Assembly: GCF_027887165.1 (NCBI RefSeq)
Contig: NC_077233.1
Coordinates: forward strand, 222,241,845-222,305,844
Source: Monodelphis domestica
Lineage: Eukaryota; Chordata; Mammalia; Didelphimorphia; Didelphidae
DNA length: 64,000 nucleotides
Reading direction: 5' to 3'
The notes below the pieces were generated by a model. The model was not told the origin of the DNA. It made no database searches and worked only from the letters and a program-made list of their open reading frames with translations. Positions 43,920 through 57,179 of the stretch are shown in pieces. Numbering within the stretch: position 1 is the stretch's first letter; every line of letters starts with the position of its first letter. The position numbers were made by a program, and so were the translations under genes.

Positions 43920-46900
43920 AAACCAATGAGAATCAGCTATATACTCCTCCATACTGTCTAGGATTGTACAAAGAGATTACCAGAATCCTGAAGAGGCTCT
44001 GACAAGTCAAAGCTAAGTTAAGAAGAAGACACACATACAACCTGGTCTCAAAGTAAGAAATAGGATCTGAGTATAGGCGAACACAGGAAGATCTTGGAGA
44101 CCTAGCTACAGTAGGAAACGGAAATACAGAGTAACCTTGGAGCCCTAGCTTTGGCAGGAGACAGAGTCAGACCAGCATGTTGTAAGGGACTACAACAGAG
44201 CCCCAACCTCAGTTGGAGACAGGGTCAAATTAGTCTCCAGGTCATATCCAAATTACCTCAGAAGATAGTGCCATACCAGTGTCCAGGCAGACCATGCCCA
44301 AACCACAAGCAGGTGACAAGAGCAGACAATTTCTTAAGAAGATAGAATATAATGATCTTAGCCATAATATTCAAGACCAAAGGCCAGCCAATAACATTCA
44401 AAGGTACAGGAGAAGCAGAGTTGGACTAAAGAACAAATCCCTCCAGTGAAACTATAGAAATGAGTAAAAAGAAAACATCAAACAATAAATACCTTGTACT
44501 GAAAGAAGTTGAGAGATATATGTAAAATAAAAGAGTAACTCCATGAATCTAAACATAGCCTTGGTGAAAATATGTTTTGGCCATGAGAACTACAAGTGCA
44601 CAGAAGTGCCTAGAAGAAATGAAATGAGATTTAAAAAAATGCAATGTTAATGGAAATCACAGCTAGGGTAAAAAGACTGGCAGGGAGAATGAATAACTTA
44701 GAAACTAGTATACCCACAACATGGAAATGGGTTCATATCAAGAACACATGTGATACCCAGTGGAATCGTCGGCTATGGGATAGGTGGGGAGGGAAGGAAA
44801 AGAAAATGATCTTTGTCTCCAATTAATAATGTTCGGAAATGACCAAATAAAATAATGTTTAAAAAAAAAAAAAGAAACTAGTAGTAATAAGTCTAACCCA
44901 AGAACTGAACTCCCTGAAACTTAGAATGGGGCTAAACAGAAGGAAATGACTTCATGAGACAACATGATATCTTAAGGCAAAATCAATGGTTAAAAAAAAA
45001 AAGAAGGAATATAAGTATTTATGTGTATGTATAAACAATTAAGCTAGAAATCCAAATTTTGTACAAAAAATGGAAAAGCATTCACAACTATTGAAGATGA
45101 AATAAAGGAAATGATTAGAAAATATTTTGCCCAAATTTTTACCAACAAAAGTTATGTGAATACTTATAAAAATGTAAAATATCCAGATAATATGAGAAAT
45201 GGATTGTTCAAACAGCTCAATAGACAAATGAAATTGGACAAACAATAAATGAACTTGCAAAGAAAAAAATTCCAGGATCAGATAGATTTATAATTAAATA
45301 CTATAAAACATTCTAGGAATAATCCATTCAAATATTATGTAAACTTTTGCAAAAATTGGAAAAAAAGACCCTTCTAAAACCCTTTCTAGGATACAAACAT
45401 GGTCTTGATACCTAAATGAGGACAAAACAAAGGAGAGAAAGAAAACTATAGAATGTATCCAATGAACACTAACAAAAATTTTTAATAAATTAGGAAAGAG
45501 GTTAGAATATATTAAAAAGATTGTATTTATTACCAGGTTGGATTTTTACCAGAAATACAGGATTAGTCTAATATAAGACAAGTTATAAACATAAAATATG
45601 CTCAACAACAACAAAAAAAAGCAAAGCTATTATTACATAAATAGACATTGAAAAGGTTTTTAATAAAATCAACAGGCTTTTCTGTTAAAAACTCTAGAAA
45701 GCTAGGAATAAATGGATCTTTCTTTAATATGGTAAATCATATCGATCCCAAATCAAGAGAAAACATTTTATATAAGGGAGAAAAATTCCAATAAGATATG
45801 GGGCAAAGCAAGGATGACCATGATTACCACTATTATTTAACGTACTTGACTTAAACATAAAAGGTTTCATAAACAAATTATGAGGGCAAGGAACAAATTA
45901 CCTTTCAGATCAATAGATAGAAGAAAAGTTAATGACCAAACAAACATTAGAAAGGATCATAGAAAACAAGGTGGACAATTCTGATTACATAAAACTTAAA
46001 ATATTTTTACAAAGAAATACTAATGAACAAAATTGAGAAAATACTTGTAAATTTATCTCATGTCCAAATTATATAAGAAACTGATTCATATATATAAGAA
46101 TAAGAATCATTCCCCAGTAGCTAAATTGTTGATGGATGGTTTTCAAGGGAAAAAAGTGAAGCTATAATCAGCCATATGAAAAAATGATCTAAATAACTAT
46201 TAATTAAGAGAAATTCAAAATAAAATAGCTTTGAGCTTTGATGTTTTAGTTCGCATCCATCAGACTGACAAGTATGACAAGGAGGGCCAATTATTGGAGG
46301 GGCTGTGGGAAAAGAGGCACAGTGATGATGGAACTATAAATTAATCTCATTATTTGGGAAAGCAATTTGGAACTATGCCCCCAAAAGTTACTAAAGTGTA
46401 TTCCTTTTGACTTAGTGATACCACTATTGGGCCTATATCCCAAAGAGATCAAAGAAAGAAAAGAATCCCTATGTGCAAATATGTTTATAATACCTCTTTT
46501 TGCTACAGCAAAGAACTGGAAACTGAGCGGATGCCCATCTCCTGAAAAAATGCTAAGCAAACTATGGTATATAAAGAACTATTACTGCACTGTAAGAAAT
46601 AATGAAAGGATAGTTTGAGAGAAAACTGGGAAGACTCATATAAACAGATGTAGAATAAAGAACACAGAATTAGAACAATTTACATAAAATAAAGAGAAAT
46701 CAGCTTTAAAAGGTTTGAAAACTTTGACCAGTGCATTGACTAGTCATTATTCTAGAGGACTATTGATAGACATTACCCATCTCTTGATAGAGAGATGATG
46801 CAGAATAAGGTCTAAACATGCAGAATAAGGCATACCCTTCCTGATAGGGCTAATATGGGAATCTTTTTTACTTGATTATGCATATTTTAAGAGCTTTGTT

Positions 46901-46980
46901 TTTTTGTTCTAATGGGGATAGGGTGCAAGGGACTGGGGGAGTTAGGGAGAAGGCATCAAAAACAACAATAACAAATGATA
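43920..46980 (+). mobile_element. Old long L1 relic
   Basis: 43920-44640 looks like a 5' UTR/ORF1 region (tandem 'ttggagacctagct', 'ttggagccctagct' motifs). 45030-46000 is decayed ORF2: 'caggatcagatagatttata' (PGSDGF motif), 'accaggttggatttttacca' (QVGFIP), 'aaatagacattgaaaaggtt' (DIEKAF), 'ggcaaagcaaggatgaccat' (RQG.P). 46291-46618 keeps ELCPQKLLKCIPFDLVIPLL and NWKLSGCPSPEKMLSKLWYI. The 3' UTR reaches about 46980. Many stops; old. A younger L1 tail (44711-44873) is inserted in it. Confidence 0.75.
44711..44873 (+). mobile_element. Short L1 3' tail insertion
   Basis: Only the last ~160 bp of an L1 3' UTR ('catggaaatgggttcatatc', 'gatacccagtggaatcg', 'gaaaatgatctttgtctcca') plus a poly(A). 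The flanks gaaactagta at 44701-44710 and 44874-44883 are exact. Confidence 0.96.
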
Positions 46981-47571
46981 AAAGAAAAAAGACAGGGTCA
47001 TTGAAGCACCTTTAAAAAAAATACATATACACAGAAGAAAACAGAAAGAAGGCCAAGAAGAATCACACACAAACAGGTTAGCTTTAAAAATTACAGACTG
47101 GATTTATTATATTTTTAAAAAGAAAAATAAGCTGTCTATAATAGATATGTATTAAATTTCTTATAATTTCATGTATTTCATGTGTTGAGATTAAGGAAAA
47201 CATATAAACTCATAAAGTGAAATAAGACCTAAAGATACAGTGACCATAATGTAAATAAAAACATCATTTTGAGCTATCAGAACTCAGATTAAATGCAATG
47301 ACTAAATTTGGTTCCAGAGGATTGATGATGGAACACACTTCTCTTGATAGAGGGATGATGTGATAGATTTTGCTTAACTGGTTTATTTTATTTGTTACAA
47401 GTAAGGATTCTATGGGTGTATGTTGTGGGGGGAAAGTCTGTTGGGAAATAAGAGCAATACTAGAAACAAAAAGCATCAATAAACAAAAAGTTTGCAACAT
47501 GTTTTCATTATAATTAGATACAACCAACAAACTACAAAATGAATTTACTCTGGTGGGAAAATAAATCCTAC
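46981..47571. other. DNAAF5 intron next to exon
   Basis: 47285-47500 contains blocks ('gactaaatttggttccagag', 'aacacacttctcttgataga') like the old L1 3' UTR, plus strand. The rest is unassigned. Confidence 0.45.
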
Positions 47572-47728
47572 CTGGATAAATCTTGATGAATTTATCTGGA
47601 TCAATTATGTCAGTACAGGCCTTTAAAAATATGTTAATAATACGGCATGACATTAATCGAGTCATTTTAGAATCTTCTTCCAGTGTATTAATAATTTGAG
47701 GCATCAATACTTCTTGTATTTCTATTAT
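47572..47728 (-). CDS. DNAAF5: DNAAF5 coding exon, third from the end
   Basis: 157 bp between acceptor ttttttgtag and donor CAG|gtagga. It starts in phase 0 and ends one base into a codon (G| joins AA in the next exon to give Glu). It encodes [52 protein letters not shown]. '[17 protein letters not shown]' and '[11 protein letters not shown]' across the junction are diagnostic of DNAAF5. HEAT helices continue through the exon. Confidence 0.96.
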
Positions 47729-48597
47729 CTACAAAAAAAAATACAAAGATTAACTTCCAATTCAAAACTGGAACTAACCCTAGTGACAAGAACATTATAT
47801 CAAGGATCAATCATACAGTATGTGTGCTTATGAACATAAAATGAAACATATGGTCTTTATGTAAAATTTAATGAATACTTAGTCATTTCTAACTTGCCCT
47901 CTCATGATGCAAATGTTTACTTTTTTTTTGTTGAATCTAGATAGTTATTGTCCATAGTACAATTCATCCCCTTTCTATAATTAACCATGTAACAATATTG
48001 AAAAAGGAATTATAACAGGATTACTCAAAACTGTATTTTTTCTTCCAACTGGCATCTTGGTAATACTTTTTTACTTAGAAATAATCACTTCTTTGGTATA
48101 CCACAAGATGGTGCTCATGCATCATAAGGATATTTTGAAAACTTTTTGCTCCTTATGCATTTTGTTATTGTTCAGCAAAAGCTATATACTTGAAGCAGTA
48201 ACAGAAATTTAACATTTTAAATAATCATTTGATTTCTTTTCCCAACTAATGATTAATTGAAGGCATTTTCCCAGTAATGTATGTCTATGAAAGTATGATA
48301 TCAGTTATATCAGTATGATTAAATTTTAATTATAAAAAACTTGGAGTCTGCATAATCTTAAGAGATTTACTTAGAATACTTAGTTTACTTAGAAAACTTA
48401 ACTACAGATAATTTAGTTGATTAAAATATAAGTTGAATTTTGTGAACTTAATGTGATGTTTTTCACAAGCAAAAATTTTAAACTATATCTGTTCAAAGCT
48501 TCTTCGTAGAGTGCTTTTACATTTAATGAGGCTTGAATTTTTTTTCCATTATGGATGTTTTCTAACATATGCTTTACAAATGATTTGAGAATTATAC
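47729..48597. other. DNAAF5 short intron (869 bp)
   Basis: The smallest of the four introns seen and free of recognisable transposons. Confidence 0.7.
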
Positions 48598-48748
48598 CTG
48601 TTTTGATGAAAGTATCTCACTGTGAATAAGAGCCCAAAGGCATGATACAGCTGTAGTGCGAATAGCACCTGCAGTTCTTCCAGCATGCCACTCCAGATTA
48701 GGAACCAATATGTCTTTTATCACTGTCTCAAGGTAGCCATGAAACTGC
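48598..48748 (-). CDS. DNAAF5: DNAAF5 coding exon, fourth from the end
   Basis: 151 bp between acceptor ttggttttag and donor CAG|gtataa. The first G completes a Gln codon (CA|G) and the rest is 50 codons: [50 protein letters not shown]. '[21 protein letters not shown]' is a strongly conserved DNAAF5 stretch, a HEAT repeat helix pair. The donor ends in phase 0, matching the next exon. Confidence 0.97.
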
Positions 48749-48795
48749 CTAAAACCAAATGAGAAAGCAAATAAAGGAGGTAAACAGTTACTTTA

Positions 48796-50966
48796 TTGTT
48801 TTTTAAATTTATTTAAATTAATTAATGTATTTTTTGGTTACAATAATCACATTATTTCCCTCCCTCCCCTCCACCCACCCCTCCCATAGCCGACAGTGCA
48901 ATTCCATTGGGTATTACATGTGTCCTTGATTAGAACCTATTTCCATGTTGTTGATATTTGCACCAGGATGTTGATTCATAGTCTACATCCCAACCATATG
49001 CCCCTCGACCCATGGGATCAAGCAGTTGTTTTGCTTTAGTGTTTTTACTCTCTCAGTGTTTCCTCTGGATGTGGATAGTGGTTTTTCTCATAGATTCCTC
49101 TGAGTTGTTCAGGGTCATTGCATTGTTACTAATGGAGAAATCCATTACATTCGATTGTACCACAGTGTATCAGTCTCTGTGTATAATGTTCTCCTGGTTC
49201 TGCTCCTCTCACTCTGTATCAGTTCCTGGAAATTGTTCCAGTTGCCATGGAATTCCTCCACTTTATTATTCCTTTGAGCACAATAGTATTCCATCACCAA
49301 CATATGCCACAATTTGTTCAGCAATTCCCCAATTGAAGGGCATCCCCCCATTTTCCAATTTTTTGCCACCACAAAGAGCACAGCTATGAATATTTTTGTA
49401 TATGTCTTTTTCCTTATCTCTTTGGGGAAAAAACCTAGCAGTGCTATGGCTGGATCAAAGGGCAGACAGTCTTTTAGCACCCTTTGGGCATAGTTCCAAA
49501 TTGCCCTCCAGAATGGTTGGATCAATTCACAACTCTACCAGCAATGCATTAATGTCCCAACTTTGCCACATCCCCTCCAGCATTCATTACTTTCCTTTTC
49601 CTGTCATTGTAGCCAATCTGCTAGGTGTGAAGTGGTACCTCAGAGTTGTTTTGATTTGCATTTCTCTGATTATAAGAGATTTAGAACACTTTTTCATGTG
49701 CTTATTAATAGTTTTGATTTCTTTGACTGAAAATTGCCTATTCATATCCCTTACCCATTTATCAATTGGAGAATGGCTTGATTTTTTGTACAATTGGTTT
49801 AGCTCTTTATAAATTTGAGTAATTAGATCTTTGTCAGAGGTTTTTGTAATGAAGATTGTTTCCCAGTTTGTTGCTTCCCTTCTAATTTTAGATGCATTCA
49901 TTTTGTTTGTACAAAACCTTTTTAATTTGATGTAATCAAAATTATTGATTTTACATTTTGTGATTTTTTCTAGCTCTTGCCTGGTTTTAAAGTCTTTCCT
50001 TTCCCAAAGAACTGACAAGTATACTATTCTGTGTTCGCCTAATTTGCATATACTTTCCTTCTTTATATTCAGGTCATTCATCCATTCTGAGTTTATCTTG
50101 GTGTAGGGTGTAAGATGTTGATCCAAACCTAATCTCTCTCATACTGTCTTCCAATTTTCCCCCGCAGTTTTTTATCAAATAGTGGGTTTTGGTCCCCCAA
50201 AATGGGATCTTTTGGCTTATCATAGACTATCTTGCTGAGGTCATTTACCCCTAGTCTATTCCACTGATCCTCCTTTCTGTCTCTTAGCCAGTACTAAATT
50301 GTTTTTATAACCACTGCTTTATAGTATAGTTTGAGATCTGGTACTGCAAGTCCTCCTTCCTTTGCATTTTTTTTTTCATGATTTCCCTGGATATCCTTGA
50401 TCTTTTGTTCTCCCAAATGAATTTTGTTATAGTTTTTCTAATTCAGTAAAAAAGTTTTTTGGTAGTTCAAGAGGTATGGCACTAAATAAGTAAATTAATT
50501 TGGGCAGGATTGTCATTTTTATTATGTTAGCTCATCCTACCCATGAACAATCAATGTTTTTCCAATTGTTTAGATCTATTAATTGTATGGAGAGTGTTTT
50601 GTAGTTGTGTTCATATAGTTCCTGTGATTTTAAATGGAATTTCTCTTTCTAATTCTTGCTGCTGAAATGGGTTGGAAATGCTGATGACTTATGCAGGTTT
50701 ATTTTGTATCCTGCAACTTTGCTAAAGTTGTTGATTATTTTGACTAGATTTTTACTTGATTCTCTAGGATTCTTTAAGTAGACCATCATGTCATCTGCAA
50801 AGAGTGATAACTTGGTCTCCTCATTGCCAAATTTAATACCTTCAATTTCTTTTTCTTCTCTAATTGCTACTGCTAGTGTTTCTAGTACAATGTTAAATAA
50901 TAGAGGTGATAATAGGCATCCTTGTTTCACTCCTGATCTTATTGGGAATGCATCTAGTTTATCCCC
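48796..50966 (-). mobile_element. L1, 5'-truncated 2.2 kb copy in DNAAF5 intron
   Basis: It lies in the same orientation as DNAAF5. The minus frames carry an RT-core piece (50649-50930: [20 protein letters not shown], then [12 protein letters not shown] with FADD in place of YADD), the ORF2 middle (49587-50126: MDQHLTPYTKINSEWMNDLN, KLKRFCTNKMNASKIRREAT) and the C-terminal end (49145-49525: FWRAIWNYAQRVLKDCLPFD). At least two frame changes separate them. Flanks TAAACAGTTACTTTA (48781-48795) and TAAACAGTTAATTTA (50967-50981) are the target-site duplication with one mismatch. Confidence 0.97.
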
Positions 50967-50981
50967 TAAACAGTTAATTTA

Positions 50982-51798
50982 AAAGAGGAAACATCCTAAT
51001 TTGTATGTAGCAAAAGCAAATACAGAAAAAGGTAGTAGAATTCTTATTACAGTATTACACTAACCAGACATGAAGAAATAAAGTTGATCCCACTCCTTCT
51101 GTGGCTGCCTATTTTTAGGAAGGAAGGAATGGTGGCCCATCCCTTCATGTGCTCAGAACTTCTCTTAAGCCCACTCAAAAGAAGATGTAGCTAGTGCAAG
51201 GAAAGGGCTATCAAGAACACACCTCTTATTTTTTGGTTGCAAAAGGACCCAAGAGCCATTTTGCTTATGGCAATTAGGTAATGTGCCTTTAAGACAGCAG
51301 GTGATTGCTTTTCAGTCAAAGGTGGAGAACCTAAGTATGTTCATAGAAGTTTTTCCCAACCCTTACTCCCAATAAACTAAGGAATTTATTCATTATTGCA
51401 TCACAATTATGAAACATTTTCTTGCCAAAATTGTTCTTGCTTTAAACAATAGGAAACTCACAAAACAAGACAATACAAATCCCTATGTTACTCTTTAAAA
51501 AAGGAAATACATTCACAAGTTCTATTTTAAACATCAGCATCAAAAGAAAAAGAAAAAAAGAAGGAACTATATAATCACTGGATTGTCAATAAGCAGAATG
51601 GGTTCTGAGGGTCCTAACATACAAATATTTAAAATATATACAGTGTAGGCAACAGGATGGTTGATTTAGTTGAGTTAACAATACTTGATGACAATAGGCT
51701 TTCTAAAAAGGCTGTTCACTTTTCAAAAAAATCAATATACCACATAAATAGCTCAAAGCTCCCAAGTTTGAAATCACATACAACTACTTTCAAAAAAA
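50982..51798. other. DNAAF5 intron, unassigned
   Basis: No repeat or exon recognised. A 62-codon ORF (51657-51845) runs into the next SINE and is not credible. Confidence 0.45.
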
Positions 51799-51799
51799 A

Positions 51800-51998
51800 A
51801 AATTTAACCCTTACCTTATGCCTTAGAATCATTACTATGAATTGATCCAAGGGAGAAGAGTGGCAAAGGCTAGGCAATGGGAGTTAAGTAACTTGCCCAG
51901 GGTCACACAGCTGAGAAGTGTCTGAGGTCAGATTTGAAACTAGGACATCCTGTCTCTAGGCCTGGCTCTCAATCCACTGAGCTATTCAGCTGTCTCCT
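51800..51998 (-). mobile_element. WSINE-like SINE
   Basis: cccttaccttatgccttaga, 'taacttgcccagggtcacac', 'cctggctctcaatccactga', head 'gctattcagctgtctcc'. Confidence 0.93.
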
Positions 51999-53765
51999 AA
52001 ATTTTCTTTAGTGAAAGAATATATCCCCTAGCAACAACAGAGTTCTCCATATGAGATACCTTTGATGCCTATAGAATTTCTTTCCAGGGTTAATTCTATT
52101 ACATAAATTCCCTACTGACTCCCTAGTATTAAGCGATCACTAGATATTCTTTTAAGACTTAAAATATGGAAGAAAAATTTCAAAAATCAGATGTACATTT
52201 AAAGCTCTAGAAATATTTTGTATTTATCAAATGAAAATAAATTCTTTATTAAGATGCTGATCTATATTTCTTACTCCATTTGCCACATTTAAAAACATTT
52301 ATATAATTATTACATTTTCTTATTTTGGTTTTAATATCTCTTTCTCCAGCAGATGGCATTTCAGAGTCAATAATGTAGCCACACAAAATTTTTGAAAAGG
52401 ATTTTCTGGTTTAACATGATTTATAGATTTTTAATTAAATTTTTTAGCAATTTAATTTTTAAACTGGGCCATCATTTATTACAGGAAGATTTAAAGGAAG
52501 AATTTTCTTTTAGTATTGCTTAAAATTTAATTCTGTATGGTAATCTACATAAAGTGATTCTTAAGAAATGCATCAAAATTTGATGGCAACATATGAAAGT
52601 TTCTTGCTGTGCCACAATGACACATTCTCTCAGGATTATTTTTCTAAATGCTTTTTATTTAATGTCAGTAAGTCAAACTAGAAATAGCATGAAGATAAAA
52701 CCATCAGAAAAAGAAAGATAATGGATCACCCAGAAGCTACTTTAACAAGGTAAACCCTATAAATCTGAACTGACAAAATGTAGAAAGAAAACAAGCAAAT
52801 TACTTTCAAATAATTAATTTTATTATCTATAGGAAAATGTACTTCTGTTCACAGGACTAACCAACCAGGGGCTCTAGAATATCTTTGGCATACCCTAAAA
52901 TGAAAACATTGCTAAATAAAAATTTCTACCCATCTTTTCTAAAATTAGTCATTATACTTGTGTCAAGTTTGTTGTGTGGAAAGAAGACAGTCCATCAAAA
53001 TGGTATATCATTCCTTTAAATCATTCAAACCACACGTTGACAAGCAATCTTTTTTTTAAAGCATTTTTTAAATGTTGAGGTTGACACTGAGTTCTCAATT
53101 TTTAATCAAAGTTTAAGAAGAGGTTAAGCCAATAATGGTGACTCCCTAATGATTTGTCTTTGTTCCTGGCTCCATTCCTTTTGCTTCTTCTGTCCCATGT
53201 ATGGGTTTCTAAATGAAATATTTGGCACTAGCAGAAAGGTCATTGGGATAGAGATGATAAATTAAATATTAAAAAAATATATACATATATATTTATAATT
53301 TCAAAGCAGCCCATAGGAGTCTCACTTCACTCAGACTAATTCTGCACAAAAGATACAGAGAAATTCAATTCTGCAACTATAAGTACCTACTACTATGCTA
53401 CTTAGTATAGCAGAATCTGGAAGATTTACAAAGTTTAGATAAGACACCAGTCCCTGACCTCATTGAACATACCTTAATAAAGATAATCTCCTCTGTAAAA
53501 TCAATAATAGGAGTATTAGCAATTAAATTTAACTTCCATATGTATTAAATGCTTACTAGGTGCAAAGCACTGAGAAGTGCAAATACCACTCTAAACAAGT
53601 GCAGATTCCCCTAGGGCAGAGCTGGTTGGTCAGAATTAAGAATGAATTTTACATTTTAAAATATAAGAAGATCACCAGAATAACCATTTTTAGCTGCCAG
53701 CTGTACAAAAACATGTGGTGAGCCAATTGTGGCTCTCAGGCTCATTATTTGCCAACCTGGGGATA
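51999..53765. other. DNAAF5 intron, AT-rich, few repeats
   Basis: About 1.8 kb without a recognisable SINE or LINE, apart from an L2/MIR scrap near 53540-53580 ('ttaaatgcttactaggtgca') and a TATA-rich patch near 53270-53300. It is the longest repeat-poor stretch of the introns. Confidence 0.45.
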
Positions 53766-53767
53766 TA

Positions 53768-53940
53768 GAATCATAAATTTAGGGCTGGCAGGTCCTCAGA
53801 GACACCTCTGGTCCAACTCCCTTAATTACAGATGAAAAAGCTGGGGTCCAAAGAGATTAATTTGAGATCATATAGTTATCTGGAATCAGAATTGGAACCC
53901 AGGTCCTCTGACTAAATTCAGAATTCTTACCACCTCACCA
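53768..53940 (-). mobile_element. Ancient mammalian-wide repeat (MIR-like)
   Basis: The blocks gggctggcaggtcctcagag, 'ctctggtccaactcccttaa', 'ttacagatgaaaaagctggg' and 'ttggaacccaggtcctctga' form a well-known ancient mammalian pattern. I cannot name the exact subfamily. Confidence 0.65.
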
Positions 53941-54940
53941 TAAAGTTAAAAATACAAGATGATTTAAGGATGGAGGGGCCATTGATGACTAGGGGAAGGA
54001 TAGAAGACTTCATGAAGGATGTAGCACCATAGCTGAATCTTGATGAAAGATTCTGAAGAGCAAAAACAGAGCCTGTTCTAGGCATGAGGCTTCTTGTATA
54101 AATGTAGGAAAGCAGAAAGAAGATAGAATACTGCTGAGTTCAAGGCACTGCTAAAAGTCAGATATGGCTGCAAGGTAGAGTGTATAAAGGGGTATGATAT
54201 ACAGTAAGGTTGGAAGGGATATCAGTCACCAAGTAATATTAAGGAGCAAATATAACTTGATAGGATTTTTTAAAAATTTACAAAGGAAAAGCAAAAGTAA
54301 TATTTGCCAGCATGATAAAAAGTTTGTTGGTACTTGATTATGCTTGTCTGCTTATTTACAAGCATATATATATATAAAGGCTTTGCACATAAAGGAGATG
54401 TTTACTTGTAGGAAGAAAGTCCACTTAGATACTCTCTAGATGGACAAATGAGGCCAAATATTTACTAATTAAACCATTTCAAAATGGGTATAAATTATTA
54501 GATTCTTTAAAGGTTTCATAAGGCAATTTGTTCCTGTCAAAATGCCAGATTTTTTTATAAACACACACACACACACTCATACACAGAAAATGTTAAAACA
54601 CCTAATATCCAGCATGTTGACATTTCTTAGTAATTTTATTTTTGTTATTGCCTACATGTTGAAAGATCACCACTAGGAAGGCAGTGATCCTGTCGTGTTA
54701 TTGCTATAAGACCAAAGAACAGGAGATTCATAAAATACAAAAACAAAAGGAAAAATTCTCCCTTCAGTGGTTGGTCTCTATTCCAGGAGATATGATATGA
54801 TGTCATGGTTGTTATCAACATAGCTAAACCCAAATAAAACCAGTTAAGCTTACTTTTTACACATTAATAAAAATTTCCATATATGGTTATCAATGAACAA
54901 GTTGTCAATAACTTCCTTTGAGTCTTTTATAGATATATAT
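53941..54940. other. DNAAF5 intron, unassigned
   Basis: It includes a short (AC)n at 54559-54577 and a TATA patch near 54366-54376. No gene or named repeat. Confidence 0.45.
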
Positions 54941-54942
54941 AT

Positions 54943-55142
54943 TTTTTTAAACCCTTACCTTCCATCTTGGAGTCAATACTGTGTATTGGCTCCAAGGCAG
55001 AAGAGTGGTAAGGGCTAGGCAATGGGAGTCAAGTGACTTGCCCAGGGTCACACAGCTGGGAAATGTCTGAGGCCAGATTTGAACCTAGGACTTCCCATCT
55101 CCAGGCCTGACTCTGAATCCACTGAGCCACCCAGCTGCCCCC
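54943..55142 (-). mobile_element. WSINE-like SINE, young and full length
   Basis: cccttaccttccatcttgga to 'gagccacccagctgccccc', close to consensus, with 'tatagatat' on both sides as target-site duplication. Confidence 0.96.
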
Positions 55143-55194
55143 TATAGATATTTTAAAACCACATTTCTGTGAATTTTTTTTCTTTTACAATAGC

Positions 55195-55440
55195 CTGGGT
55201 AAATTTAAGTACACTGTTCTTATGGTTCTGTCTTCTTGGCTTTACATTATATATCATTGAGGTTTTTCCAAATTTCCTTACATTCTTAATCAGGATGTAG
55301 TAGTCTATAATATTAATAGCACAATATATATGTCCATTTTCCAATTATTGAATATTTAGGTTGTTTCTAATTTTTCTGAAATTACAAATACTGCAAGTAT
55401 TTTTGAACAGAATTCTTTCTTTTTGATAATCTAAAGCTCA
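55195..55440 (-). mobile_element. Old L1 fragment
   Basis: tcttatggttctgtcttctt, 'aggatgtagtagtctataat', 'ttattgaatatttaggttgt', 'tactgcaagtatttttgaac' follow the order of the reversed L1 3' end. A related scrap lies at 56280-56340 ('aactgggtcaaagggtatta'). Confidence 0.55.
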
Positions 55441-55617
55441 AGTCTGACCATGACACTGCCCTCTTCCCTAATTTATTCCTCCCAGACATTTTGAGAAAAT
55501 GAAGGAAGATATTCCTTCTACCATTTCCTTCAACCCCTTCCCTCCACATTTGTTTCTGTGTTTTGAAAGAGCAAGTGTCTCCTTTGTAGTAGGAAAAACA
55601 AATGACAAGGAATTTCA

Positions 55618-55780
55618 AGACCCGAGGTTAAATCCAGCTGTGTTGCTTATCTGTGTGACCTCAAGGTGAATCACTTCCTTTTTCTGGACCCCAGTTTTCT
55701 CATCTGCAAAATTACAGGTTTGAACTAGATGATCTCTAAATTCTCCTGCCTTCTCTAGCATCCTATGACACTATAATGGA
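55618..55780 (+). mobile_element. MIR-like SINE
   Basis: ttatctgtgtgacctcaagg, 'cagttttctcatctgcaaaa', 'tttgaactagatgatctcta', 'ttctctagcatcctatgaca'. Confidence 0.75.
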
Positions 55781-55989
55781 ATGTTATCTCTAGAGCAAAG
55801 GATTATGTGACTAAAGTCGTAATGCAAAGGACTTAAGATTCAAAATCTTCAGAAGCTCCTTATCTCTTGGACAAAAAAACAATTCTTCAATTTGGCATCT
55901 AAATATCTTTAAATTTTAGTATTTATGATTACAGATATTATATTACAATTTGAGACACTTCAAATGACTCCTTTTTGTGTACTAGATGA

Positions 55990-56250
55990 TTTGGCTACAT
56001 TGGCCTACTAGATGTTTTTGGAATCTAGTATTCTATTTCCCATCTCTGTGCTTTCATACAGGTGGTCCCCTGGGTCTAGAATGCACTTCCTCCTCATTTC
56101 TGCTTCTTATGATAACTCACTTCTTTCAGGGGAATATTTTTATATTCTCTAGTAGAATGTGGGGCCAGGGCCATTCCCATCTGTCCTTGTGTCTCTAACA
56201 ACTCTATATAACACATAGGCACTTAATAAAGGCTTGCTTGCTTCTTGAAT
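55990..56250 (+). mobile_element. L2 3' end
   Basis: ctagaatgcacttcctcctc, 'gataactcacttctttcagg', 'tagtagaatgtggggccagg', 'cacataggcacttaataaag'. Ancient. Confidence 0.75.
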
Positions 56251-56344
56251 ATTATTCTCAGAGAATATTCTCAATAACTGGGTCAAAGGGTATTACTTTC
56301 AAAACGTTGTTTTCCTTTATTTGATTCAAATACAACTGAAGCTT

Positions 56345-57175
56345 TCCCTAAAACAACTCTAATTCAAGTTATTAATAATGTATGTGATGATAACTCCTTA
56401 CCAAAGAAACTGTTAGAGAAGGCTTCTTGGGAAAGCTACCTCAATTTTAAAACTCATTACTTTTAAGAATTTAAATCTATTTTCATGTGGAATTCATTAG
56501 TATGGAAGAATTCAAGACTTTATTGTTTCTTTGCTAAAGCGCAGAAAAACACAATAACTAGAAGGAAATAACAGATTTGAATATATTAATGATATGATAG
56601 GTCCTGAAGAGCCTCAACTCAATTTTGCCATTACAGGATGTATTATCTATATATATCCCCACTAATGCTTGCTAAAGTAAAATGTTAATATCTTTTTATG
56701 GCCTCTTCTAAGCCTTCAAGTTTTTGTAGGCAAGCAGGAAACAAAATTTCCTACACTATGACTGGGCTGGCTAGCTGCCCTACAGCAGAGACAAGAGTAA
56801 TGTTAAAATCAAGAAGTCTGAATGACCAAATTATTTCATATGAAACCTTATAATATGTTAACAACAATGAAACAATTCTACTTTGATAGAGTTAACTATC
56901 ATTTTTGAAGAGAAAAACTTCTTTGCCTATTACAAGTCATAAATGACTTAGAATTTCAGATTTCTGGAAGCAAAAATATTAGCAAAAATGTTTACATACA
57001 AAAACACCTCTAGTTCACCTAATTTTCTAAGTATATTAAGACAGAATATATTTAGCTACATTAAATACAATTAGCTAGTACCTAGTAAGAAAATAAAACT
57101 AAAATATATGAACAAAGTAAGAATATTAAGAGCCATATTTGGTATGGAAGGAAAAAAAACATTCAGAAAGGGAAT
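56345..57175. other. DNAAF5 intron, unassigned
   Basis: AT-rich and without a recognisable repeat or exon. Confidence 0.45.
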
Positions 57176-57179
57176 GCTG

